A stretch of DNA of 64,000 bases from NCBI GenBank assembly GCA_042219525.1, contig JBDGPU010000069.1, positions 1 through 64,000 on the forward strand, in the 5' to 3' direction. Position numbers and translations under genes: made by a program. Numbering within the stretch: position 1 is the stretch's first letter; every line of letters starts with the position of its first letter. The stretch comes from JBDGPU01 sp042219525. GTDB lineage: Archaea; Halobacteriota; Halobacteria; Halobacteriales; Haloferacaceae. A model generated the notes under the pieces. That model was not told the DNA's origin and did no database searches. It saw only the letters and a list, made by a program, of their open reading frames with translations. Below are positions 42,091 to 51,961 of this stretch, in pieces.

Positions 42091-43173
42091 TCAGTCGAAC
42101 CGCCCGCGGCGGTACTGCGGCGGCCACTCGACGTCGGCGTCGAGTTCGTGAGCGGCCTCCAGCGCCCAGTAGGGGTGCCGGAGCAGTTCGCGGCCGATCG
42201 CGACGAGGTCCGCCCGCTCGTTGCGGACGAGCGAGTCGGCGTGGGTCGGGTCCGTGATCTTCCCGACGGCTGCGACCGGAATGTCCGCGTCCTCGCGGAC
42301 GACCTCGGCGTAGGGGACCTGATAGCCGGGGCCAGCGTGCGGGAGGTCCTGGTCGGGGTGGATCCCGCCGCCGGAGACGTCGATGAGGTCGGCGCCGGCT
42401 TCCTCGAGCAGGGGGGCCAGGCGAGCCGACTGTTCGACGGTCCACGATTCGCGGTCGTCGAGCCAGTCGGTTGCGGAGATGCGGACGAACACGGGCTTGT
42501 CGTCGGGCCAGACCTCGCGCACGGCTTCGGTAATCTCGCGGGCGAACCGCGTGCGGTTCTCGAAGCTCCCGCCGTACTCGTCGTCGCGGTCGTTCGCGAC
42601 GGGTGAGAGGAACTGATGGATGAGGTAGCCGTGGGCCGCGTGGATCTCCGCGATCTCGAAACCGGCGTCGAGCGCGCGCTCGGCCGCGGCGCGGAAGGAA
42701 TCGATCACGGCGGCGATGTCGCCGTGGTCCATCGCGCTCGTTTCCGGTGGCTCCTCGTCGGGATACGGAATCCCCGACGGGGAGATCGTCTCCCAGCCGC
42801 CCTCGTCGGGCTGGATCGGCTCGCTGCCCTCCCAGGGCCGGGTATTCGACGCCTTCCGGCCGGCGTGGGCGAGCTGGATCCCCGGAGTCGCGCCCTGCGA
42901 CTTCACGAACTCCGTGATCGGTTCGAGCTTCTCGGCGTGCTCGTCGGTCCAGATACCGAGGTCCTGCGGCGTAATGCGGCCGCGGGCCTCGACCGCCGTG
43001 GCCTCCGACATGACGACGCCCGCACCGCCGACCGCGCGCGAGCCGAGGTGGATCCGGTGCCAGTCGGTCGCGAAGCCGCCCTCCGCGGAGTACTGGCACA
43101 TCGGCGAGACCATCACGCGATTTCGGAACGTCGTGTCCCGGAGCGTCAGTGGGGTGAATAGCGTGTCCGTCAT
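42091..43173 (-). CDS. Old yellow enzyme-type NADH:flavin oxidoreductase (YqjM-like)
   Basis: A 360-residue TIM-barrel flavoenzyme. The YqjM-class features are MVSPMCQYSAEGG with the redox-tuning Cys near 26, IQLAHAGRKAS, EIHAAHGYLIHQFLSP with the substrate-binding His pair, DEYGGSFENRTRFA, and VDVSGGG-like IDVSGGGIHPD. The C-terminal phosphate-binding RADLVAIGRELLRHPYW binds FMN. It reduces activated C=C bonds; physiological substrates are unknown. A single gene. Confidence 0.93.
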   Translation of the reverse strand: MTDTLFTPLTLRDTTFRNRVMVSPMCQYSAEGGFATDWHRIHLGSRAVGGAGVVMSEATAVEARGRITPQDLGIWTDEHAEKLEPITEFVKSQGATPGIQLAHAGRKASNTRPWEGSEPIQPDEGGWETISPSGIPYPDEEPPETSAMDHGDIAAVIDSFRAAAERALDAGFEIAEIHAAHGYLIHQFLSPVANDRDDEYGGSFENRTRFAREITEAVREVWPDDKPVFVRISATDWLDDRESWTVEQSARLAPLLEEAGADLIDVSGGGIHPDQDLPHAGPGYQVPYAEVVREDADIPVAAVGKITDPTHADSLVRNERADLVAIGRELLRHPYWALEAAHELDADVEWPPQYRRGRFD

Positions 43174-43331
43174 ACCCGCAGCGAGGGCCCGGGACGGGTA
43201 AGCTTCTACGATACGCCGTGGGATTTGCCCGTATCGTGGAGCCCGCGTGCGTGGGTCGGGCCACCGGCGCCGCGTCGCGTCCGGCTTGCCGATTCCGCGG
43301 GTTTTGGTACCCCACGCCGTCAGGTGCAGGT

Positions 43332-44165
43332 ATGGGACTGTCTACTGCGGAGATCATGGATCTGAGCCTCGAGCTGGTCGGTTGGGACGAGGTCCCCGGC
43401 GACTCGACGACCTACGTCGCGAGCGACGACGTCGAATCCGCGCTCGTCGGCATCGACCTCGAGAGCCCGGAGATTCAGCTCGCGGACCGCGAGGGCTACG
43501 ACCTCGTGCTCGCGCACCATCCGACCGGCGACGAAGCCAGGCTCGAGTTCACCGACGTGCTCGAAAAGCAGGTCGAGTTCATGACGAACCACGGCGTCCC
43601 GGAGGACGTCGCCCGCGACGCTGCGAGCGGCATCGTCGACCGCATGGACCACGGCGCCCACTCGATGAACTACCGCCACGACCCCTCGGTCGCGGAGGTT
43701 CTCGACCAGCCGTACATGAACATCCACCTCGCGCCGGACGAGGTCGGCCGCCGGAAGATGGCCGAGGTCGCCGACGAGTTCGACGCCGACGACGAGGTCG
43801 GGGACTTCATCGACGCGCTGGGTGACCTGCCGGAGTTCGATGACGCGATGACCGACATTCAGCTCCGCGTCGGCGACGAGTCGAACGAGCTGGGCGAGGT
43901 CGCCGTCCACCACGCCGCCGGCACCAACGGCGGCGAGGACGTCGCCAGCGCGTACTTCGACCACGGCGTCGACACCGTCCTCTACATCCACGTCGGCGCG
44001 GGCGACACCGAGGCCCTCACGGAGGAGTACGGCGACGAAAAGAACCTCGTCGTGACAGGGCACATCGCCTCCGACGCCATCGGGCTGAACGTCCTCATCG
44101 ACGAGCTGGAGGCCCGCGGCGTCGACTGCACGGCCATCTCCGGCTGCGGCCTCGGTCGCGAGTAG
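43332..44165 (+). CDS. Nif3-like dinuclear metal centre protein
   Basis: A 277-residue protein of the NIF3/DUF34 family. Metal-binding motifs include YDLVLAHHPTGDEA and the C-terminal VVTGHIASDAIGLNVLIDEL with its HxxxD. Hydrolase activity (GTP cyclohydrolase-like) has been proposed for relatives, but the role is uncertain. The start at 43332 (MGLSTAEIMDLSLEL) is preferred over upstream open sequence that has haloarchaea-untypical composition. It is followed by a small DUF7331-like gene. Confidence 0.85.
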   Translation: MGLSTAEIMDLSLELVGWDEVPGDSTTYVASDDVESALVGIDLESPEIQLADREGYDLVLAHHPTGDEARLEFTDVLEKQVEFMTNHGVPEDVARDAASGIVDRMDHGAHSMNYRHDPSVAEVLDQPYMNIHLAPDEVGRRKMAEVADEFDADDEVGDFIDALGDLPEFDDAMTDIQLRVGDESNELGEVAVHHAAGTNGGEDVASAYFDHGVDTVLYIHVGAGDTEALTEEYGDEKNLVVTGHIASDAIGLNVLIDELEARGVDCTAISGCGLGRE

Positions 44166-44242
44166 GAACCGACCGTCGAAACGCCACCGGAGGGTTTAGG
44201 CTGACCAAAACCCATAATAGTGGGAGGGTCACACGGGTGTGT

Positions 44243-44401
44243 ATGGAAGCCGCCGATGCACCAGCTGTGGAGGACGGGCCCGAGGACGATCATCCACTGG
44301 TTCGCGCCATTCGGCACTCCGACGACCGAACCGTGTTTTCCGAGGAAGACAACACCGACGGCTGGATCGCGACCGACTACACTGTCGATCTGACGCAGTA
44401 A
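44243..44401 (+). CDS. Small haloarchaeal protein, DUF7331-like (52 aa)
   Basis: ATG at 44243 to TAA at 44399-44401. The protein MEAADAPAVEDGPEDDHP... has a conserved-looking second half (SDDRTVFSEEDNTDGWIATD then YTVDLTQ) resembling the haloarchaeal DUF7331 family with its GWI.TD core. A TATA-like cataatag lies about 28 bases before the ATG, giving a leaderless transcript. Function unknown. Confidence 0.75.
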   Translation: MEAADAPAVEDGPEDDHPLVRAIRHSDDRTVFSEEDNTDGWIATDYTVDLTQ

Positions 44402-44509
44402 GCAGCCGGGTTCACCGCTTTTCCTTCTCCAGCGTTCGCTCTCAGCAGGTGTCGCTACTCGATTTTCTGACGCGCCATATATAAAAAGTAAATAGACCGA
44501 CCGAGGCCC

Positions 44510-45052
44510 CTACTCGGCGCCTTCGACGAGCGTGTCGTTCTCGAGATAGTGCTCGATGTGGTGACCGTGTTCCTCGACGTCGGCCAGGACGCCGCGGAGC
44601 TCCTCCTCGGTGTTGTAGTCGCCGAGCTCGTTGGCGAGCCGGATGTGTTCGCGAAGTTGCTCGGTAATGTCACCGAATATCTCGAGGTCGTGTTCCAGCG
44701 AGGTCCGGATGTCGTAGGCGTCCTTGCCCTCGGGCGAGACGGGGGCGACCTCCTCGTAGTTGGCGCCGCCGGAGAGCGGGACGCCACCGAGCGCCTGGGC
44801 ACGCTCGGCGATGATGTCCGCACCCTCTTCGAGGTCGGCCGCGACCTCGCCCAGGTACTCGTGGATGTCGCGGAACTCGGCGCCCTCGACGAGCCAGTGG
44901 TGCTTTTTCACCTGATGATACAGAACGTACGTGGCCGCAAGGTCGCTGTTGAGGGCGTCCACGAGCTGCTCCGCCTTGTCCTCCGGAATCCGGAGTGCTT
45001 CACTTTCGTGGACTTCGCCGTACTCATCTCGGACAGTCTTCTGGGTGCTCAT
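44510..45052 (-). CDS. dpsA: DNA-protecting ferritin DpsA
   Basis: A 180-residue Dps. The ferroxidase ligands at the dimer interface are visible in LYHQVKKHHWLVEGAEFRDI (His) and EVAADLEEGADIIAERAQAL (Asp/Glu), typical of Dps. Haloarchaeal DpsA stores iron and shields DNA from oxidative stress. A TATA-like gttaag lies about 30 bases upstream of the ATG. A single gene; its 271-base upstream region is shared with the divergent HEAT-repeat gene and shows no other clear element. Confidence 0.95.
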   Translation of the reverse strand: MSTQKTVRDEYGEVHESEALRIPEDKAEQLVDALNSDLAATYVLYHQVKKHHWLVEGAEFRDIHEYLGEVAADLEEGADIIAERAQALGGVPLSGGANYEEVAPVSPEGKDAYDIRTSLEHDLEIFGDITEQLREHIRLANELGDYNTEEELRGVLADVEEHGHHIEHYLENDTLVEGAE

Positions 45053-45323
45053 TACGGCCAGCTATTTGCCCGCTCACCACTTAACTATTCACACAGAGGT
45101 AACTTTGGTTGGGGTTTCGAGAACAAATCTTTTGAACAACGATCCGAATTGCGGGAGTGTCCATCTTCAGGATGGCTCGTTGGGACGCGTTCAGTACGCG
45201 ACCCGGGCCCTGGAGCCGCCGGCCACTCTGGACTCAACCAGGGAACTGGACACACCACTCGACACGTGTCCCGTGCGCGCGAAGGGAAACGCCTTAATGC
45301 AACACGCGCGCAGTTCAACCCAT

Positions 45324-46655
45324 ATGAGCAACGGCGACGACGAGGGCGAGGCCGACGACGCGGCGGCGGAGGCCGCGGACGCGGAGGCCACCGAAACGGA
45401 GACCCCATCGCTCCCCGAGGAGATCACGGCGGAGTCGCTGAACGAGTATCTCGACGCGGTCGCCGACGAACTGGAGTCGGCCGAGACGGAAGCCGACCTC
45501 GACGAGGTCGAGGCGCTGATCGACGACGCCGAGAGCGCGCTCGCGGACGCTGACCTCCCCGACCCGGAGGACGAAGAAGAGGAAGATCCCCAGGAAGCCC
45601 TCGAATCCCGCATCGAGGACCTGCGCGGGGACTTGGAGGCGGCGCGCGGCCCCTACGCCGAGGACGTCGTGGCCGACGTCGAGGCCGCCGTCTCGACGAT
45701 CGAGGAGGGCGAGTGGACCGAAACCGGCGCGGAAGAGGTCGAAGCCGCCGTCGATACCTTTGCGAACACGCTCGCGGAGACGATCGACGTCGACGTGCAT
45801 CCGGAATCCGCCGACGAGGAGTCCCTCGTCATCGCGCTCGAATCGCTCGCGGACGCCGTCGAGGACGCCGACCTCGACGCCGACGAGGACGCCGAGACGA
45901 TCGCGGCCCTCGTCGACGCCGCGGACGCGCTCTCCGCGGACCTCGACGCTGCGGAGGAGTGGGACGACCTCGAATCCCGCGAGAAGCTCCAGGCCCAGGG
46001 CTACTTCGACGTACTCGGTCACTACAAGGACTACCCGGTCGAGTGGGCCGCGCTGAAGGCGCACGAGCGCGAGGGCAACACTGAGATGGTCCTGCTCGCG
46101 CTCGACATGATGGGCTCGGACTTCATGGAGCGCCACTGCCTCGAAGCGCTCGAACGCATGGGCAAGAAGGCGGCCACCGAGGACGCTATCGACGCGATGC
46201 TCGACCGCGCTGGCAAGCGCGACGAGGACGGCATCCGCATCCTCGGCAAGATGGCCGCGGACGAGGCGACGGAAACGCTCCTCGAGTACGTCGACGAGGA
46301 TTCCGACCCCGGCCTGCAGCAGCTGACGTTCAAGGCGCTCGGCGAAATCGGCGCCGAGGAAGCGGTCCAGCCGCTGGCGAACAAACTCGAGATGGACAAC
46401 GAGCACGTCCGCCCGCTCGCGGCGCGCGCGCTCGGACTCATCGGCGACACCCGCGCCGTCGACCCCCTGGCGGAGACCCTCGAATCCGACGAGTCGGACG
46501 AGGTCCGCGCGGCGGCCGCCTGGGCCCTCCGGCAGATCGGGACGCAGGAGGCCCTCGAAATCGTCGCCGACTACACCGACGAGCGCGTCTTCATCGTCCA
46601 GACGGAGGCGCAGAAGGCCAGCGAGACGCTCGAAGCGGCCGCGCAGCCGGCCTGA
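45324..46655 (+). CDS. HEAT-repeat protein
   Basis: A 443-residue very acidic protein. Residues 1-235 are Ala/Glu/Asp-rich helices likely to form coiled coils. Residues of about 235-435 form HEAT/PBS-lyase-type repeats (YPVEWAALKAHEREG, GLQQLTFKALGEIGAEEAVQ, HVRPLAARALGLIGDTRAVD, EVRAAAAWALRQIGTQEALE). It is probably a protein-protein scaffold. A TATA-like ccttaatg about 28 bases before the ATG at 45324 fits leaderless transcription. The specific partner is unknown. Confidence 0.88.
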   Translation: MSNGDDEGEADDAAAEAADAEATETETPSLPEEITAESLNEYLDAVADELESAETEADLDEVEALIDDAESALADADLPDPEDEEEEDPQEALESRIEDLRGDLEAARGPYAEDVVADVEAAVSTIEEGEWTETGAEEVEAAVDTFANTLAETIDVDVHPESADEESLVIALESLADAVEDADLDADEDAETIAALVDAADALSADLDAAEEWDDLESREKLQAQGYFDVLGHYKDYPVEWAALKAHEREGNTEMVLLALDMMGSDFMERHCLEALERMGKKAATEDAIDAMLDRAGKRDEDGIRILGKMAADEATETLLEYVDEDSDPGLQQLTFKALGEIGAEEAVQPLANKLEMDNEHVRPLAARALGLIGDTRAVDPLAETLESDESDEVRAAAAWALRQIGTQEALEIVADYTDERVFIVQTEAQKASETLEAAAQPA

Positions 46656-46805
46656 ATCGGAGTTTTACCCCGAAGCAGAGAGTCGGACCCCGTTTGAATT
46701 TTTTGAGACGGTCGCTGGAGTAGCGGCTCGCGAGAGCATCCCCGCATCCGAACCCAGACAGGCACTCGTCCGGACGTTTTTATCCCATACCGAGCCAGAG
46801 GTCGT

Positions 46806-48446
46806 GTGCGAAGGGCTTGCCTGCTCGCCGCAGCGCTACTACTCGCCACGCTGAGTCCAGCCGTTGGGCTAACCAGCGCTGAGCCCGCCGCCATGGCGCC
46901 CGAACGAGATGCCGACACCGTCCCGGACGGGAACACGACGGCGCCGAGCACCGCCGCCATCGTCGAACTCTATCCGAACCCCGTTGCCGCCGGGAACCGG
47001 GGAGAATACCTCGTCGTCGACCTGCCCCGTCCCGGTAACTGGTCGCTCTGGGACGGCCATCATCGTGTGCGACTGCCGAACAGCGCGGTCGGAACGGTCG
47101 GCATCGCGATGGATCCCCGGAACGCGGGCCGTCACGTCGACCGCCGGATCTACCGCGTCGACCACTTCCCGCTATCGGCTGCCGGTGACCGCATCGAACT
47201 CCGGTACGAGGGCACCCCCGTCGACGTCGTCGAGTACGGTGACGCCGATGAGGCGACGGTCTGGCACCGCGACACGGGCTGGCAGCCGTACGGCTACGAG
47301 GCGTTCGACCCGGCAACGCGAAACGTCGTGCGGGACGCGAACGCGACCGCCTTCGTCCTCCCGGACGACCCGAACGCCCCGCTCGCCCCGCTCCAAGAGG
47401 CCGACGAACGGATCCGGCTGGCGGGCTACACGCTCGCCTCCGAACGCGTCGCGAACGCGCTCGTCGACGCCCACGAGCGCGGCGTCGCCGTGAGCGTCCT
47501 CGTCGAAGGGACGCCGGTGGGCGGGTTTCCGCGACCGATGGCCCGCGTCCTCGACCGACTCCACGCCGCCGGCATCGAGGTCCGCGTCCTCGCCGGCCCG
47601 CGAACCCGATTCGCCTACCATCACGCCAAGTACGCGGTCGTCGACGACCAGGTCGTCGTCATGACGGAGAACTGGAAGCCGGCCGGCACCGGCGGCGCCG
47701 GAAGCCGAGGGTGGGGTGTCACCGTCGCTAACGCATCGCTCGCGAGCGACCTCGCCCGGCTGTTCGAACTGGATTCGACGGCGGTCGACGCCCAGCCCTG
47801 GCCCGCGGTCCGGGCGAACGTGACCCTCCAGAACGACTCGCGCGCTACCGCCGACTTCCCGGACAGATTCGGGCCCGTCAGCGCCAACCCCCAACGGGTC
47901 GAGCTACTCGTCACGCCCGAGGGTGCCCGGAGCCGCATGGTTTCGATCATCGACGACGCCGACGAGCGCGTGTTCGTCATCATCCCACGCGCCGGCGACG
48001 ACAGCGAGCTGCTCGCGGCAGTCCTCCGAGCAGCGGACCGGGGAGTCCGGACACGAGTCCTGCTGTCGAACGCCTGGTACGACGAGCGGGAGAACGAGAA
48101 TCTCACGAAGAAGTTGAACGCCCGCGCCGCGGCGCGGGACGTGCCGCTCACGGTCAGCATCGCCGAACCCCGGAGACGCTACGGGAAGGTTCACGCGAAG
48201 GGCGTCGTCGCCGACGACACGGTGGTCGTCGGCAGTCTCAACTGGAACCGACAGGCTGCGACCGAGAACCGCGAGGTGTTACTCGCAATCCGGAGCCCGC
48301 AACTCGCGGATTTCTTCGCGCGTGTCTACGCGGCGGACTGGCGTGGCGGGAGCGTGTTCCTCCCGGTCACCCTCGTCGGAGCGGTCGCCGCCGCGCTGCT
48401 CGGTGCTGGTTGGCTCGGGCGGCGAAAAGTGAGCTTCACTCGATGA
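46806..48446 (+). CDS. Exported phospholipase D-like protein
   Basis: A 546-residue protein with a signal peptide (ACLLAAALLLATLSPAVGLTS) and a C-terminal membrane anchor (FLPVTLVGAVAAALLGAGWL). A lamin-tail-like segment (STAAIVELYPNPVAAG) lies at about 45-130. Two HKD catalytic motifs follow: HHAKYAVVDDQVVVMTENW near residue 277 and VHAKGVVADDTVVVGSLNWN near 462. The complete pair means it should be active, with phospholipase or nuclease substrates possible. It uses a GTG start at 46806, about 28 bases after a TATA-like tttttatcc. Confidence 0.88.
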   Translation: MRRACLLAAALLLATLSPAVGLTSAEPAAMAPERDADTVPDGNTTAPSTAAIVELYPNPVAAGNRGEYLVVDLPRPGNWSLWDGHHRVRLPNSAVGTVGIAMDPRNAGRHVDRRIYRVDHFPLSAAGDRIELRYEGTPVDVVEYGDADEATVWHRDTGWQPYGYEAFDPATRNVVRDANATAFVLPDDPNAPLAPLQEADERIRLAGYTLASERVANALVDAHERGVAVSVLVEGTPVGGFPRPMARVLDRLHAAGIEVRVLAGPRTRFAYHHAKYAVVDDQVVVMTENWKPAGTGGAGSRGWGVTVANASLASDLARLFELDSTAVDAQPWPAVRANVTLQNDSRATADFPDRFGPVSANPQRVELLVTPEGARSRMVSIIDDADERVFVIIPRAGDDSELLAAVLRAADRGVRTRVLLSNAWYDERENENLTKKLNARAAARDVPLTVSIAEPRRRYGKVHAKGVVADDTVVVGSLNWNRQAATENREVLLAIRSPQLADFFARVYAADWRGGSVFLPVTLVGAVAAALLGAGWLGRRKVSFTR

Positions 48447-48497
48447 TGCGGGGGAGGGTCGTCGCGGGTGACGTACCTCTCTCGCGATGCCGACGGC

Positions 48498-50444
48498 TCA
48501 GTCCTCGAGCTGGATCGTCGACGAGAGTTCCTCGTCGATCTCGGCGTCGGCCATCTTCTCGACGAGGGCCTCGATGACCGGGCCGCGGACGCCCTTCACG
48601 TACTTGATCGAGCCGACGACGAGGTGGCCACCGCCGGAGACGCCGGCTTCCGGCAGCTCCTCGTTGAGCTCGGTGACCATGTTCGGGATGTCCAGCCGGA
48701 CCCCGTCCGAGCGCAGGACGGCGAAGTCCGGCCCGTAGCCGATGGTGATGACGGGGTCACCCGTCTCCTTCACCTTCGTGTCGTGGAGTTCGCCCGTGGT
48801 CTTCCCCGGCGCGGGGTAGGTGAACCGGTGGGCGTACTCGTCGAGGTCGATGCGGTAGAGGCGTGCGCCCGAGGCGAGCCGCTCCTGCTCGACGTGGTCC
48901 TCGACGGCGGTGAGCTGGCGGTCCACGTCGCGTTCGGCGCGTTCCGCGAGGAACTCGACGAGTTCTTTGTGACGCTCCTCGTCCTCGCAGCCGACGTTGA
49001 GGACGTCGTTGACGAGGGTCTTCCCCTCGTTGTAGCGGAGCCAGTGGGCCGCGTAGTCGAGCGCTTCGCCGATGTCCAGCAGGTCCTCGCGCTCGTAGCC
49101 GGCCTCGCTGGCGAGGTCGACGTAGTCGTCCATCGCTTCCGCCTTCGAGCGGTCCGAGAGGCCGGCGACGGCGGGGACGTGCTCCAGCTCCTCGGAGATG
49201 CTCGGGTCGATGAGCCGCGCGAGTTCGACGCACATCATGCCGGTCGTGATCCGGTAGTCCTCGCCGTGCGTGTACGGGTTGACGTGGGCGTCGAGCAGCG
49301 GGTCGACGGCCTCGGGGTCCGGGTGGTGGTGGTCAACGACGGCGATGGGGATGTCGTAGTGGGCCAGATTCTCGTACGCGGGGACGTCCTCCTCGGTGGA
49401 GCCGTTATCGAGCATGAGCAGGAAGGGGAGCTTCTGGCCGTGGCGGGCCTGCCCTTCGAGCGCGAAGTTGAGGTCGCGCGTGACGTCCTCCATCTCGTAG
49501 AACGGGGCCTTGCTCGGCAGTCGCTTGAAGAGGTGGCGCGGGGCGTCGACGTCCTCGTGGACCTCTCGGATGAGGTTCTCGAGGGCGTGTTGAACCGGAA
49601 TCGCGGCGCACATGCCGTCGCCGTCGGCGTGATGGCGAACGCGGAGCGGGCGCCCTTCCAGGACGGTCCGACGGAGTAGGGTGGCGACCTCTTTCAGCTC
49701 TTCGTGGATGTCCTCGAACGCGTCCCACTCGACGAGCGGGTCGACGTCCGCAGGCGTCGCGCGCTCGTCGATGGCGGTCTCGAACTCCTCGCGGGCGTCG
49801 GCTTCGCGGTCACCATCGAGCTTCGTGAGCGAGTCGACCTCGATCTGGAGGGCGTTCTCGCGAGTTTCCACGTCGCCGGAGAGGTGAACCATGTCGCCGA
49901 CCTCGATCTCGGGGTATGCGCGGACGCCGGCCTCCTCGAAGGCGGCACAGGAGACGATGCCGGTCGCGTCGGCGACCCCGAAGATGGTCGGTCCGCCGGT
50001 CTGTTTGGTCTGGACGATCTCCCCCTCGACCGTTACGGAGTCGCCCGGCTCGAGCCCGTGGATGCGCGTGATCTCGGGCTCGTGTTCGACGGTCACCGTC
50101 TCGTAGTCTGCGAGGTCGACGTCGTCGAACGCGATGTCGCCGTTCTCCTTGATCTCCTCCAAGTGGACGATCAGTTTGTCGCCGACGCCGTAATCGGTGG
50201 AGAGGTTCGACTCGTGGACCAGTCCGCTCACGGCGTCCGAGACGTCGACGAAGATGCCGTACTCGACGACGCCGTTCACTTCGGCGTGGTAGTAGGCGTC
50301 AGGTTCGACGTCCGAGAGGGTGCAGTCCGGGGCCAGGTCGTAGACGACCGGTCGTTCGTCGCCTCCCGCAGACGTCGGTTCATCGGAGGGTGCGGAACTC
50401 GAATCGTCCCGCTCGCCGGAATCCCCGGCGTGTTGATCAGTCAT
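48498..50444 (-). CDS. S1/OB-fold/DHH phosphoesterase (RecJ-like)
   Basis: A 648-residue protein. After an acidic leader comes an S1 domain (YHAEVNGVVEYGIFVDVSD, about 50-115), an OB fold (GDSVTVEGEIVQTKQTGG, about 130-210), and the DHH phosphoesterase domain (RVRHHADGDGMCAAIPVQH near 270; FLLMLDNGSTEEDV; AVVDHHHPDPEAV with the DHH signature near 385). The C-terminal DHHA1 domain has SGGGHLVVGSIKY. It is expected to hydrolyse nucleic acids or nucleotides, like archaeal RecJ homologues, and is haloarchaea-conserved. A TATA-like cttaaca lies about 28 bases before its ATG; the TnpB element sits just upstream of it. Confidence 0.92.
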   Translation of the reverse strand: MTDQHAGDSGERDDSSSAPSDEPTSAGGDERPVVYDLAPDCTLSDVEPDAYYHAEVNGVVEYGIFVDVSDAVSGLVHESNLSTDYGVGDKLIVHLEEIKENGDIAFDDVDLADYETVTVEHEPEITRIHGLEPGDSVTVEGEIVQTKQTGGPTIFGVADATGIVSCAAFEEAGVRAYPEIEVGDMVHLSGDVETRENALQIEVDSLTKLDGDREADAREEFETAIDERATPADVDPLVEWDAFEDIHEELKEVATLLRRTVLEGRPLRVRHHADGDGMCAAIPVQHALENLIREVHEDVDAPRHLFKRLPSKAPFYEMEDVTRDLNFALEGQARHGQKLPFLLMLDNGSTEEDVPAYENLAHYDIPIAVVDHHHPDPEAVDPLLDAHVNPYTHGEDYRITTGMMCVELARLIDPSISEELEHVPAVAGLSDRSKAEAMDDYVDLASEAGYEREDLLDIGEALDYAAHWLRYNEGKTLVNDVLNVGCEDEERHKELVEFLAERAERDVDRQLTAVEDHVEQERLASGARLYRIDLDEYAHRFTYPAPGKTTGELHDTKVKETGDPVITIGYGPDFAVLRSDGVRLDIPNMVTELNEELPEAGVSGGGHLVVGSIKYVKGVRGPVIEALVEKMADAEIDEELSSTIQLED

Positions 50445-50710
50445 AGCGAGTGCTTCGCCGTCAACGGGTGTTAAGCTTGTTATACGCGACGCCGGACACG
50501 GCCGAACGGATCTGCTATCTTTCTTCGAGGAGAGAATCCCGCCGTTTACGGCGTTGACGAGAGCGAAGCTCTCGTTCGCACACCAGAACGCGCGCGTTCT
50601 GGGGACGGGAGTGAATCCGACAATTCCGACACGAACTACCGACGACCACTCCGGTCGGATATGCCACGGTAATACATACTATTAAGCAAATTAGTCTACA
50701 TAGGCTATGT

Positions 50711-51961
50711 ATGGGGATTGAGGTCACGCGCACCTACGTTGGTTCCATCCAGAACCACCGACAGGAGTGTGACGGCCTCAATTCGCTCGGAGATTCCGCC
50801 TCGAAAATCTGGAACGTCGCACGCTGGACAGCCGACCGTATCTGGGACGCAACCAGCGAAATACCGGACGAAGGGACGCTGAAAGCGTATATGAAGAACC
50901 AAGAGTGCTGGAAAGACTTGAACGCGCAATCCAGTCAGAAAGTCATCGAAGAACTTTCCGACGCTTTCCAGTCGTGGTTCGACCTGCGACAGAAAGACGA
51001 GACGGCGAATCCGCCCGGCTACCGCAAACACGGCGCCACCCGACTACGAAGCACGGTCACGTTCAAAACCGATGGATTCACACACGACCCCGAAAACAAT
51101 CGCGTCCGACTTTCAAAAGGAAAGAACCTGAAAGACCACCGTTCAGACTTCCTTCTTTGCGAGTACCAGACCCGCCCGGACGTTGACCTTTCGAAAGTCA
51201 ACAGGGTACAGAACGTTCGTGCAGTCTGGAACGGCGATGAATGGGAGCTGCACTTCGTCTGCAAAATCGAACTTGAAACGAACGAATCGGCAGACAACGA
51301 AGTGGCGGGTATCGACCTCGGTATCAAGAACATCGCTACGGTCGCGTTCCCCGACGAATACGTTCTCTACCCCGGTAACTCGCTCAAAGAAGACAAGCAC
51401 TACTTCACCCGATCAGAGTATGATACTGAGGGTGAAAACGGCCCTTCGGAGAAGTCGATGTGGGCGCGCCGGAAACTCACGGAACGCGAGACACACTTCT
51501 ACCACACGCTTACGGACGCGATCATCACCGAGTGTGTTGAACGCGGTGTTGGTAAGCTCGCGGTAGGTTGGCCTGAAGACGTGCGTGAGTCGGACTGGGG
51601 GAAGACGGGGAATAAGAGGTTGCATTCGTGGGCGTTCGACCGTATCTACCAGTACCTCGAATACAAGGGCAAGATACGGGGTGTTGAGGTGCTAAAAGAG
51701 AACGAGTGGGGCACCTCGAAGACGTGTTCAAGATGTGGTGACGACACGAGATCGAATCGCGTCGAACGTGGCTTGTACGTCTGCTCGTCGTGTGAGTTGG
51801 TGGGTAACGCGGATTGTAACGGGGCCGAGAACATGCGCCAGAAGATAACTCCGAGTCCTCACGGCGAGGATAGGAGTAACGGCTGTGTGGCACAGCCATC
51901 GGTACACCTGTTCGACCGCGAAAGCGGGATGTTTCGCACGAGAGAACAGGTCGTATCGTAG
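50711..51961 (+). CDS. tnpB: TnpB, RNA-guided nuclease of an IS1341-type element
   Basis: A 416-residue TnpB. The RuvC-I motif is GIDLGIKNIATVAF with Asp202. A Zn finger lies at CSRCGDD...CSSCEL (about 340-360), and the RuvC-III motif is GNADCNGAENMRQK with Asp368. In the RuvC-II segment, KLAVGWPEDVRESDW, a Gly (286) stands where most TnpBs have Glu, with Glu289 and Glu293 a few residues on. The length is normal and the frame intact, with lower GC than its neighbours. A palindrome ACATA-GGC-TATGT abuts the ATG, and a TATA-like attaagc is upstream. Confidence 0.93.
   Translation: MGIEVTRTYVGSIQNHRQECDGLNSLGDSASKIWNVARWTADRIWDATSEIPDEGTLKAYMKNQECWKDLNAQSSQKVIEELSDAFQSWFDLRQKDETANPPGYRKHGATRLRSTVTFKTDGFTHDPENNRVRLSKGKNLKDHRSDFLLCEYQTRPDVDLSKVNRVQNVRAVWNGDEWELHFVCKIELETNESADNEVAGIDLGIKNIATVAFPDEYVLYPGNSLKEDKHYFTRSEYDTEGENGPSEKSMWARRKLTERETHFYHTLTDAIITECVERGVGKLAVGWPEDVRESDWGKTGNKRLHSWAFDRIYQYLEYKGKIRGVEVLKENEWGTSKTCSRCGDDTRSNRVERGLYVCSSCELVGNADCNGAENMRQKITPSPHGEDRSNGCVAQPSVHLFDRESGMFRTREQVVS

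Noticed and set aside
45053..45323. Possible small gene between dpsA and the HEAT-repeat gene
   Set aside because: No frame with haloarchaeal composition and a promoter was found; the two divergent promoters account for the space.
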